From the NCBI RefSeq assembly GCF_900105325.1, contig NZ_FNSU01000003.1, positions 1,426,001 through 1,490,000 on the forward strand: 64,000 nucleotides of DNA, in the 5' to 3' direction. Both the position numbers and the translations under genes were made by a program. Below the pieces are notes generated by a model that saw nothing but the letters and a program-made list of their open reading frames with translations, was not told where the DNA came from and searched no databases. Positions 54,998-63,479 of the stretch are shown here, piece after piece; positions within the stretch are counted from its first letter, which is position 1; each line of letters opens with the position of its first letter. The DNA is from Pseudomonas marginalis (GTDB taxonomy: Bacteria; Pseudomonadota; Gammaproteobacteria; Pseudomonadales; Pseudomonadaceae).

Positions 54998-55831
54998 ATG
55001 TTGCCGATCCGCCGCGACCTCCATTTTGCCCTGCCCGCCGAACGCATCACCGACTGGCACGAACAGGGCCCGTTCATCACGCATTTCTTCAATGCCTTGT
55101 CGCTGCTGTTCCCCCAGGGCGAACTGTTTTTCATGGACAGCGTGCGTCACTACCGCCAACGCGTCGACGATCCGGCGCTAAAGAAACAGATCCAGGGATT
55201 TATCGGCCAGGAGGCCATGCACAGCCGCGAACATGTGGCCTATAACGACCTGATGCAAGCAGCCGGGCTTCCGGCGCACACCCTGGACCGTCGGCTTAAA
55301 TTCATTCTCGATCTGCAGAAGAAACACTTCGCACCGTCGTTCAACCTGGCGATCACCATTGCCCTTGAGCACTACACGGCGATGCTCGCGGAAATCCTCC
55401 TGAGTGACCCGTCGCGCTTTGGCGATTCGCTCAAGGGCTACCAGCAGATGTGGTATTGGCACGCCCTGGAAGAGACCGAACACAAGGCCGTGGCCTTTGA
55501 TGTGTGGAACACGGTGATCAAACCCGGGCCCAAGCGTTACCTGCTGCGCACCGGAACCATGCTGACAACTACGGTGTTTTTCTGGCTGGTGGTGCTGGAT
55601 TTTCATGTGCGGCTGTTGATTGCCGACCGCAAGGCGGGTGGGCACCTCAAAGGCTTCTGGCGCATGTTGAAATTTCTTTATGGCCCCAAGGGCGTCTTCC
55701 CACGCATGCTGCGGCCGTGGTTGCACTACTTCAAACCCGGCTTTCACCCCTGGGATCACGACAACCGTGCACGCCTGGCGGGTATCGATCGCTTGGTCGA
55801 GGAGATCGAACACACCCAACGCGGCTACTAG
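54998..55831 (+). CDS. Predicted metal-dependent hydrolase, ferritin-like family (277 aa)
   Basis: Resembles the COG3687/PF10118 family. Histidine/glutamate pairs typical of a diiron helix bundle: GQEAMHSREH, ALEHYTAMLAE and ALEETEHKAVAFD. One hydrophobic stretch near 188-205 (LTTTVFFWLVVLDFHV). The family commonly follows BVMO and SDR genes, as here. The reaction is not established; a hydrolytic or oxidative step on the BVMO product is possible. An AGGAG-type site lies upstream of the ATG, 15 bases after the SDR stop. Confidence 0.85.
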   Translation: MLPIRRDLHFALPAERITDWHEQGPFITHFFNALSLLFPQGELFFMDSVRHYRQRVDDPALKKQIQGFIGQEAMHSREHVAYNDLMQAAGLPAHTLDRRLKFILDLQKKHFAPSFNLAITIALEHYTAMLAEILLSDPSRFGDSLKGYQQMWYWHALEETEHKAVAFDVWNTVIKPGPKRYLLRTGTMLTTTVFFWLVVLDFHVRLLIADRKAGGHLKGFWRMLKFLYGPKGVFPRMLRPWLHYFKPGFHPWDHDNRARLAGIDRLVEEIEHTQRGY

Positions 55832-57903
55832 ACCTGCGCCATGGCCGCACGCTGGCGCACAAAGCTTTCCAACTGGTCCCCCGGCAGTGCCTTGCTGAAA
55901 TACCAGCCCTGGATAATCAGCTCGGCGCCGGTGTTCAAGAAGGCCAACTGCTCGGCGGTCTCAACGCCCTCCACCACCACGCCCAGGTTCAGCGCTTCGC
56001 AGAAACGCAGCATGCCGGTCAGGACCTGGGCGCCCTTGGGATCGTGCTGCGCCACCACAAAACTGCGATCGATCTTGATGAAGTCCACCGGGAACTGGTG
56101 CAGGTAACTCAAGGCCGAAAACCCGGTGCCGAAATCATCGATATAGACCTTGGCGCCGATGCCCTGCAGTTTCTGGATGTTCTGGCGCGTGGCAGGGATA
56201 TCGCTGACCAGCGCGTCTTCGGTGATCTCCACCGATACCTGGCCATGGGCCTGGGCGAGGATCTCCACCAGGCGCTCGCCGTGGGCGGCGTCGGTCAGGG
56301 TGGCGCTGGAAATATTGATGGTCATCGGCAGGGTAAAGCCGAGTTTCTGCCATTTCTGGTATTGGCGAATCGCCTGGGATGCCACCCACATATCCACGTC
56401 CGGCATCAACCGCGCCTGGGCCAGCCATTGCAGGAACTCCCACGGTGAATGCACCGTACCCTGGGCATCGCGGGCGCGCATCAGCGCTTCGCAGCCAGTA
56501 CACAGCCCGGTGCGGGTCGAGACCTGGGGCTGGTATTCAAGATAGAACTCATAATCGCTGATCTGCTGGATGCGATTCAGTTCATTGGCCTGGCGCGCCA
56601 GGGCCTTGTGGGAAGCCAGGACCGGGTCCAGTTCGCGCAGCCGGCCTTTTTCTTCCAGGCCGCGGAAGGTCATGTCCAGGGACTTGAGGTACACCGTGCC
56701 ACCTTCGGCAGCCTGGCGATGAATCGCGCGCACATAGGGTGCATACACCAGCGTGCCCAGGCCCAGGAGCGTCACTTGCAGCGCGACTGCCGCCAGGTCG
56801 CCATGAGTACTCAGGTAGGCATTGAGCAACACCGGTGCGGTAAACGGGACGCTGGCCACCGCCGGGGATACCCAGCCCAGTTGCACCACGGTAAGCGCCA
56901 CCGTTGCGTTCAGCGCGGGCACCAGTAGAAACGGAATGAACAGACGCGGGTTGAGGATGATCGGCAGGCCGAACAGCAGGACTTCACTGACGTTGAACAG
57001 CGAGAGCGGCAAACTCGCCACGGCCACCAGGCGCATGGACTGGCTCTTGGAAAACAGCAGGATTGCGATCAACAAACACAACGCACCGCCCGAACCACCG
57101 ATAAAGGCAAAGCTGCCCAACAGGCCGCCGTTCAGCACATACCTGATTGGCTCGCCCGCTGCCAACGCGGCGCCGTTGAGCACCACGGCCTGGTCCAGCA
57201 CATCAAACAGCGGTTGCATGGCATAGACGCCGTGAACCCCGAAAAACCACAACAGCGAGTTCATCAGGGTGACAAACAAACCGCTGCCGTAGGGCGATTC
57301 CAGCGCATCGAGCACCTGGGGGCCCTGCAACTGCGCCACATAGGGTATCTGCAACAACAAGGACAGCGCTGCCACCAGCGCCAGGGCGGTAATGGCCCCT
57401 GGCACCACCATATTGATCGTGCCTCGCAGGTTGTGCCCCACCAGGTCTTCGTTGACCAGCCGCGTCCAGCGAAAACGGTGCAGCCAGGCCAAGGCCGGTA
57501 CATTCAGCAGCGGCGAGGCAATAGCAATAAACAGCAGGAAGGTGGCCGATGCCCGGGGATATTCCCGCAGGATAAACGTCGCCAAGACCACATGGGCCAG
57601 GCACAGGAACGCCACCGGCAATTGCGGCAGGCGGTGCTGGATCGCCAGCATGTAGCCAATGGAGGCGGCCACCAGCCACGGGATCACCGAACTGATCTGA
57701 TTGTGCAACCCCGCCAGGAAGCTCACCACCTGCGGGCTGCAGCCCAACACCCGAGCGCATTCGGACAGGATCAGAAAGGCCGCCGACACCAGCAGGCACG
57801 GCAAGATCCACAGCAGCCCTTCGCGGATCGCTCGCAACGAATCGGCACTGGCCAAAGCGGCCAGGCGCTGGGTAAAGAAAAGTTTGAACAGCGTTTGCGC
57901 CAT
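55828..57903 (-). CDS. PTS EIIC-like membrane domain fused to EAL cyclic-di-GMP phosphodiesterase (691 aa)
   Basis: The N-terminal 420 or so residues form a multi-pass EIIC-like domain of the cellobiose/lactose type (GLLGSFAFIGGSGGALCLLIA, FNVSEVLLFGLPIILNP). The C-terminal EAL domain (about 445-690) keeps its catalytic set: CEALMR, NISSATL, VSVEITEDAL, YIDDFGTGFSALSYL, FIKIDRSF and VVEGVETAEQ, so it should hydrolyse c-di-GMP. No EIIA or EIIB gene is nearby, so it is probably a sensor rather than a transporter. ATG 57903 has GAGGG about 9 bases upstream; the in-frame extension upstream is not EIIC-like. Its stop overlaps the end of the convergent hydrolase gene by 4 bases. Confidence 0.9.
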   Translation of the reverse strand: MAQTLFKLFFTQRLAALASADSLRAIREGLLWILPCLLVSAAFLILSECARVLGCSPQVVSFLAGLHNQISSVIPWLVAASIGYMLAIQHRLPQLPVAFLCLAHVVLATFILREYPRASATFLLFIAIASPLLNVPALAWLHRFRWTRLVNEDLVGHNLRGTINMVVPGAITALALVAALSLLLQIPYVAQLQGPQVLDALESPYGSGLFVTLMNSLLWFFGVHGVYAMQPLFDVLDQAVVLNGAALAAGEPIRYVLNGGLLGSFAFIGGSGGALCLLIAILLFSKSQSMRLVAVASLPLSLFNVSEVLLFGLPIILNPRLFIPFLLVPALNATVALTVVQLGWVSPAVASVPFTAPVLLNAYLSTHGDLAAVALQVTLLGLGTLVYAPYVRAIHRQAAEGGTVYLKSLDMTFRGLEEKGRLRELDPVLASHKALARQANELNRIQQISDYEFYLEYQPQVSTRTGLCTGCEALMRARDAQGTVHSPWEFLQWLAQARLMPDVDMWVASQAIRQYQKWQKLGFTLPMTINISSATLTDAAHGERLVEILAQAHGQVSVEITEDALVSDIPATRQNIQKLQGIGAKVYIDDFGTGFSALSYLHQFPVDFIKIDRSFVVAQHDPKGAQVLTGMLRFCEALNLGVVVEGVETAEQLAFLNTGAELIIQGWYFSKALPGDQLESFVRQRAAMAQV

Positions 57904-58190
57904 GACCCATCCCTCTGCCCATCGCCCGCTGCCCTTGGAAAGCAGGGTCGGAAGCACCGGGGCTAACGCTACACGTCCTGGCACCGGGAGCGAAAGTCCT
58001 TTGCCATGGGTATCGGTGAATTTCCAGCAATGAGTGACAGTCAAAGCCGGGCATCTCCAATAATTTAATTTTCTGATCTGGACCGGTCCTGGAATCTGCT
58101 TCAATACCCGTTATCCGTGTTGCTTATGCACACACGGCTTGCCTCGCGCCAGAAACCGAGGCCTGGTCCCACCTGATTTGGAGCACGCCC

Positions 58191-58520
58191 TTGTCACCTC
58201 CCGGCGATAACCACCAGCTCGCGCTGGATCGATTCCTGAACGAACATCCCGATGTGGCTGCCGAACTGAACACCCTGAACCCACTGGCCGCTCAGGCCAA
58301 GGGTGAAACCCTGGCACAGTACCGCGCCGAACGGCTGCATGAAGCCTTCGAGGCAGAAGCAGAACGCCAGGGTTTGTTTGCCTGGGAGCTGACCCTCAGG
58401 CTGACCAGCCAGTCCCCTGCTGACTTCGAGGCGCGGCGCCTGGAAGTACACAAGGAAGTTGCCCAGATGGCCGGCTTGAGTTGGACCGAATACTGCCAAC
58501 TGCATGATTTGGCTGATTGA
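58191..58520 (+). CDS. Small helical protein, DUF6388-like (109 aa)
   Basis: All-helical soluble protein starting with TTG at 58191, GGAG 7 bases upstream. Conserved-looking blocks: RLHEAFEAEAERQGLFAWEL, LEVHKEVAQMAGLSW. Resembles small Pseudomonas proteins of DUF6388; assignment from memory. No membrane segment or signal. Lies between the EIIC-EAL gene (divergent) and the end of the type VI cluster (convergent). Function unknown. Confidence 0.75.
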   Translation: MSPPGDNHQLALDRFLNEHPDVAAELNTLNPLAAQAKGETLAQYRAERLHEAFEAEAERQGLFAWELTLRLTSQSPADFEARRLEVHKEVAQMAGLSWTEYCQLHDLAD

Positions 58521-58528
58521 CACGCCCA

Positions 58529-59371
58529 CTACACAAACCAGTAGCGCCGTCGTCTATTCATCGCTTCGCACAACTCCTCGACGGCAATGGTTCGGCACTC
58601 AGGGTCCAGGGCCAGCGCAGAACGCAATGCCGGCCAACACCGCCGAGGCAATTGCCGAGGCCTGGACAATGGCTGATCCGACTGATGCTCGCCGGGGCGC
58701 CGTCCCTGGGCGAGCTCATAGATTACGCAGGCGGCGCCATACAAGTCGGCCCTGGCGGAGATGTTTCCCCCGGCCACCAGTTCCGGCGCCGCATACCCGG
58801 GCGTCCAAGCCTTAAAGCGACTGCGACTCAAGGTGGGCAGCCCCGCAGCCTGCTCCGCCTCGGCATGGCCCAGGCCGAAATCGAACAGCCGCACTCCCTG
58901 CTCGCCCAGCATGATATTGGCCGGTTTCACATCGCCATGCAGAACGCCCTGCCTGTGGGCATAAGCCAGTGCATCCAACAGTTGCAGGGCGATGGGTTGC
59001 AACTCCCGCCACGGCAATCCATACGGGCACTCCGAGAGGATGCGGTCAAGGGTCCTGCCCTGCAGCAATTCCATGGTGAAGAACGCAACCTGACGCGGAG
59101 TATCGACCTCGAAAGCGTACGTTCTGACCACGTGATCGTGCCGCAGGCTCCGGGTCAGGGCAAACTCGCTGTACAGCAATACATGGCCGTCGGAAGATTC
59201 GGCAAGCGTATCGCCCAACAACTTGAGAGCCACCCACGCGTTGGGCTCGCCGAACGCCTCGTGCAGCATATCCCGGGCTCGGTAGACCACTCCCATGCCA
59301 CCGCTGCCCAATAGCCGATCCAGCTGATAGCGCCCCGCAAGCAGTTTCGGCGGGCCGGCGACCTCGCTCAT
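58529..59371 (-). CDS. stk1: Type VI-associated Ser/Thr kinase, Stk1-like (280 aa)
   Basis: Hanks-type kinase. Glycine loop GSGGMGVVY (22-30), catalytic Lys50 in VALKLL, HGDVKPAN (145-152; HRD replaced by HGD), DFG at 164-166 and APE at 195-197. The protein is only the kinase domain, with no membrane or FHA part, like Stk1 of the P. aeruginosa H2 cluster and unlike the larger PpkA. The start overlaps the phosphatase stop. Likely phosphorylates a Fha-type component to control secretion. Confidence 0.88.
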   Translation of the reverse strand: MSEVAGPPKLLAGRYQLDRLLGSGGMGVVYRARDMLHEAFGEPNAWVALKLLGDTLAESSDGHVLLYSEFALTRSLRHDHVVRTYAFEVDTPRQVAFFTMELLQGRTLDRILSECPYGLPWRELQPIALQLLDALAYAHRQGVLHGDVKPANIMLGEQGVRLFDFGLGHAEAEQAAGLPTLSRSRFKAWTPGYAAPELVAGGNISARADLYGAACVIYELAQGRRPGEHQSDQPLSRPRQLPRRCWPALRSALALDPECRTIAVEELCEAMNRRRRYWFV

Positions 59372-60093
59372 GGCTGGACTACCACGGCCGTCAGGTCATC
59401 CTGGGCCGCCCCCCGTAGCACGTCGGAAAACAACCGATCCACTACCTGGCGGGGCGGCCCCACACTCAAGGCGCTGCCCAACTCGCCATGGCTGAGGCCC
59501 TGATACAAACCATCGCTGCACAATAAAAACACATCCCCAGGTTGGGTAATGAACTCCAGCACCGCCAGGCTCAATGGCTGCCGACCACCAATGGCACGGG
59601 TCAGCGCCCTGGCATCCGGATGCGCCAGGGCCTGTTCCAGGCTCAACTGCTGCTTGTCCATCAGTTGCTGCCACAGGGAATGGTCCCGCGACAGTTGGTA
59701 CAAACGTCGTCCCCGCCAAAGATAGCAACGGCTGTCCCCGACCCAGATGCAGGCTGCGCGATTACCCTCCAGCAGCAACGCAACCACGGTGCTGCCCATG
59801 ATGCCGTGGGCAGCTTGTTCCGTCGTGGCTTGCCCCATTTGACGGTCGAGCCATCGCAAGCAGCGGCGTATGGCATCGATCCGTTCGTCAAAGCTGCCTT
59901 GGTCGGGCAACGAAGCCAGGCTGCTGATGACCCAGTGGCTGGCCAAATCCCCAGCCAAATGCCCACCCATTCCGTCCGCTACCGCCCAACAACCGCGCCG
60001 GGGGCAGTCGAGGAACGCATCCTCATTGCGCGCGCGTGTCTTGCCTCGCGCCGTTCGCCCGGCGCTGCACCCATCGGCATGCACATGCCTCAC
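59368..60093 (-). CDS. stp1: Type VI-associated PP2C phosphatase, Stp1/PppA-like (241 aa)
   Basis: Counteracts the neighbouring kinase. PP2C metal motifs are present in order: RNEDAFLD, ADGMGG, GDSRCYLWRGRRLYQLSRDH, LLCSDGLYQGL and AQDDLTAVVV. GTG start at 60093 overlaps the tssM stop (GTGA). Length fits Stp1. Confidence 0.9.
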   Translation of the reverse strand: MRHVHADGCSAGRTARGKTRARNEDAFLDCPRRGCWAVADGMGGHLAGDLASHWVISSLASLPDQGSFDERIDAIRRCLRWLDRQMGQATTEQAAHGIMGSTVVALLLEGNRAACIWVGDSRCYLWRGRRLYQLSRDHSLWQQLMDKQQLSLEQALAHPDARALTRAIGGRQPLSLAVLEFITQPGDVFLLCSDGLYQGLSHGELGSALSVGPPRQVVDRLFSDVLRGAAQDDLTAVVVQP

Positions 60094-63000
60094 AGTTGCT
60101 CCGGCAAACGGAAGGTGCGCCAGTTCGCCATCTGAAAAGGACCAGGGTTGCGATGGCTGTTGAGCAGGAAGGTGGCACGCGTGCCAGCGAGCTCAGCCTT
60201 GAGCAGCCGAGAACCCCGGCCACTCCCAGGCTCACTTTGCATCAGCTCGAAAAACCGGAACAACGACCAGGGACCAGCGTTTTTTTCCATACCCAGCGGC
60301 CGCTCCGCCCCCCGCTCCAGCACCAGGCTGCTACGGCCATCGTCCGCCTCGCCTGGCCACTGGAAAGCCATGGGCACGATCGGGCCATGGCGGTATTCAA
60401 GGTGTTGATCACCAATGCTCAGGATCGCTCGGCTAACCGCCTGGTCCAGGCTATAGGGGGCCAGCGTGAAGCGAACCGCCCACTCCCCCTGGTCCTCAGT
60501 AAAAAACCCCTGGCGAATCACCTGGGCCTTCGTCAGCTGGTCCAGCAATGAGCGCGACAGCGCCAGGCTACGGCCATCCAGGCCGCGTAGACGATAGCGA
60601 CCGGACTCGGCACTGACAAAGGCCCGCAGGTAGCTTTCATAAAAGCGCGCCATGCCACCCCGCGGCTTGAAAAAGTCCTGGAAATCGCCAAGGGCAACAT
60701 CACTCTCGGACCGTGGGTTGAATGGGTACCGACGCTGGATCGCCTTGGCGTAAAAGCCATAGACCTCACTTTGGTAACGCTGATTTATATACACATAGGC
60801 ATCATCGAGCAGCAGCCGCCAACTGTCATCGGCAATGCCTTCAAACCACTCCTTGACCGGCAACGGCAGGCGCCCGGCAGCATCCCGCAGATTCCCCAGC
60901 AATGGCTGCTGCCCTTCCATTCGTTGCCTGGCCATCATGAATGCCGCCTGCCCTGGGGTAGCTTCGCGGTTAAGGGCCGCCAGTTGCAGATGCCATTCAT
61001 CGAGCAGCCGCAACGCCTGCGTCAGTTCAGCTCCAGGGTTCTGATCCGCGTCCAGCAATTGGTGCAGGTGCTCGAACCGACGCTGCAGTGCACGCCGGGC
61101 AGAATCAGGCTTTGCCTGCCCATGCAACGGGCTGGACAACACGCTGGAAGCGCTGGTCTCGAGCTCGCCGGCGGGCGGGCTCAAGGCCTCAAGGGGGTCG
61201 TTGGTCGACAGCAGGCGTGTGTTTTCCCGAACCTGTCGCAACAGCTGCACCAACGGCGACTGCGCTGACGCCAGGCTGGCAAGCCCGTCAGCATGCTGGC
61301 TCAGGCTGTCACTTTCCTGCAGGCGCACCTGGCCGATGGCTTGGCTCCAGGTGTCGGCGTACTCACTGAAATAACGCTGCTCGAGCTCCAGCATCAATTG
61401 GCGCAAATCCAGGCTGCTGAGGTCTGCGTCCTCCCCAAGTACCCAGTTGTCCTGAGCAATGGCATTCACCAGCCGAGAGCCCTGCCTTTCGAAATACTGC
61501 ACATACCGCCGGGTATAGAAGCCGGGGATGGGCTGCTCGATCGCTGCGAACCCCCTCCCCTCGGCCAGGCGCAAGGGCTCAAGGTCACGCGCCTGGTCAC
61601 GCAGCGCCCGATAGACCACGCCCGCCAACGATTCGCCGCGCAGTTCCTGGCGGGCCTCGGCGACCAGCTCAACGTTCAAGGGCATCGCGAAGGGGCGCTC
61701 AAGCAGCCGTGCAAAATGTGCATTCAATCGTTTCTGCACCGAAGCATCACCGGCATAGCGCACAGCCCAATGAACGGCCACGCGTTGCGCCAGCCAAACC
61801 TTATCGCGCCGCTCGCGAAGACTGAGCATCAGGTAAGCCCGCAGGATGTCCAAAAGCCCCTCGCGGTCGCCAAGGCTGGCCCGTACCTGTTCTTCAAGCA
61901 TCGTAGATACCAGCGGCAACAACTGCTGGTGCAGCAAGTCTTCATAGGCACTGACCAACAGTGGCCGACTCGCCTCCCCTTGATACAAGCCGCCCCGCTC
62001 CACCGCACGGGCATCCGCCAACGCTGGAAACACTTGGGTCGCAGCCAGGCGGTCGTCCAGCACACGCAGGAGCACCAGGGTATCGTCCAGACCGGGTGAC
62101 GCGGGCGGCTGTGGCTTGAGCAGTTGCGCCAGTTGCACCAGCCGCTGGTGATTGATCGAATAACTGTGTGCCCACAGCCACCCCGCCGCGACAATGACCA
62201 GGGAGGCGGCCAACGCCAGCAACCCTTGGTGTCGACGGATACGCTGTCGTTCCGGAGTTTGCAGCCCGGCGAGATTGGCCTCGGCAAAAATCACCCGGTT
62301 GAACAGGCCCTGGACGAAGTAGGAACGCCTGTCGGCAGTCTGCGCACTCGTCAGGTAAAAGCCACGCAATCCGTTAATACGCTGAAAGCGATGAGAGGAG
62401 AACGCAGACTCCACAAACAGGCACAAACGTTCACCGATTTGCGCAGCCTGCCGAGGAAAATCGAGCATCAGCCCGCGACGTTCGATATCGCGTTCCTGAT
62501 GCAAACGCGCAATCAGCTCTGCTCCAAGGCGTTGCAGAAACGCCTCAAACGCTTCGCGAACCTGGGTGATCGCGGTACCGGCCGGACCTGTTGCCACGGG
62601 TTCTCCCAGCAGGGCTTCGGCGCCGTCGCCCTGGGACGCATCAAAGAACTCGACAAAGCCCGGCAACCGGTCAGCCTGGGTCAATACCAGATAGATCGGC
62701 ACATCCACATGCAGCATCTGCTGTACGTCCTGCAACCGGGTGTGCACGTGGCGCGCATGCAGGTCCAGGTCGCGATCATTGCTGCCAAGCAGCGTCTCCA
62801 CCGCCAGCGTCACCACCACGCCATTGAGCGGGCGAGCCCTGCGCCGCAATCTGAGCTGGTCCAGAAACGTCGCCCAACCGGCCCCATCCACGGCACTGTC
62901 GGGTTGGGCCAGGTAGCGCCCTGCGCTCTCGACAAGGACAGCTTCGTCGGCGAGATACCAATCAAAATACTGGGTTGCGCCCGGTGCCATCGCTTCCTCC

Positions 63001-63464
63001 CGATCCAGTGGGAACTGCGATCCGCAGGCGGCCAGCAGACAGGTTCTGCCGCTGCCCTGCTGGCCGAGCAACAGATACCACGGCAAGTCGTTGCGCCAAC
63101 GCTCATTGCGCTCGCCATAACGACGGGAGGTTTTCAGTGTGTGCAACGCCTCCTTGAAACGCCCCCGCACCTGCCTCCGCTCTTCGTCAATCAACCCCTT
63201 GCGTTGGTGGCGCTCCTGGTGCTCGCGCCGATTCAATCGTGCGGTACGGCGTGAGTCGACCATGACCATCGCTAACCCCCACAGCAGGAATAACCCGCTT
63301 ATGGTCAACAGACGAGCTGGAGCGCCCTGCCAGAAACGATGGTCGTCCACCGCCAGCAATGGCCCGAAAAACCACACCAGCAACGCGCTGGCGAACACCA
63401 CAAACAGGCTCCAGACCCAAGTCTTGCGCAGCGCCGTGCCCACGCCCTTGAAGAATGCGTTCAT
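60090..63464 (-). CDS. tssM: Type VI secretion membrane protein TssM/IcmF (1124 aa)
   Basis: Inner-membrane core of the type VI complex with TssL and TssJ. Two N-terminal membrane segments (about 15-35 and 52-70) precede a cytoplasmic NTPase-like domain, and a third segment near 420 leads to a long periplasmic C-terminus. The Walker A region reads GQQGSGRT at 134-141, with Arg140 where Lys is usual. Length is normal. The stop overlaps the GTG of the phosphatase gene; no tagF lies between them. Confidence 0.93.
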   Translation of the reverse strand: MNAFFKGVGTALRKTWVWSLFVVFASALLVWFFGPLLAVDDHRFWQGAPARLLTISGLFLLWGLAMVMVDSRRTARLNRREHQERHQRKGLIDEERRQVRGRFKEALHTLKTSRRYGERNERWRNDLPWYLLLGQQGSGRTCLLAACGSQFPLDREEAMAPGATQYFDWYLADEAVLVESAGRYLAQPDSAVDGAGWATFLDQLRLRRRARPLNGVVVTLAVETLLGSNDRDLDLHARHVHTRLQDVQQMLHVDVPIYLVLTQADRLPGFVEFFDASQGDGAEALLGEPVATGPAGTAITQVREAFEAFLQRLGAELIARLHQERDIERRGLMLDFPRQAAQIGERLCLFVESAFSSHRFQRINGLRGFYLTSAQTADRRSYFVQGLFNRVIFAEANLAGLQTPERQRIRRHQGLLALAASLVIVAAGWLWAHSYSINHQRLVQLAQLLKPQPPASPGLDDTLVLLRVLDDRLAATQVFPALADARAVERGGLYQGEASRPLLVSAYEDLLHQQLLPLVSTMLEEQVRASLGDREGLLDILRAYLMLSLRERRDKVWLAQRVAVHWAVRYAGDASVQKRLNAHFARLLERPFAMPLNVELVAEARQELRGESLAGVVYRALRDQARDLEPLRLAEGRGFAAIEQPIPGFYTRRYVQYFERQGSRLVNAIAQDNWVLGEDADLSSLDLRQLMLELEQRYFSEYADTWSQAIGQVRLQESDSLSQHADGLASLASAQSPLVQLLRQVRENTRLLSTNDPLEALSPPAGELETSASSVLSSPLHGQAKPDSARRALQRRFEHLHQLLDADQNPGAELTQALRLLDEWHLQLAALNREATPGQAAFMMARQRMEGQQPLLGNLRDAAGRLPLPVKEWFEGIADDSWRLLLDDAYVYINQRYQSEVYGFYAKAIQRRYPFNPRSESDVALGDFQDFFKPRGGMARFYESYLRAFVSAESGRYRLRGLDGRSLALSRSLLDQLTKAQVIRQGFFTEDQGEWAVRFTLAPYSLDQAVSRAILSIGDQHLEYRHGPIVPMAFQWPGEADDGRSSLVLERGAERPLGMEKNAGPWSLFRFFELMQSEPGSGRGSRLLKAELAGTRATFLLNSHRNPGPFQMANWRTFRLPEQL

Positions 63465-63479
63465 TCATTGCTCCCAGCG

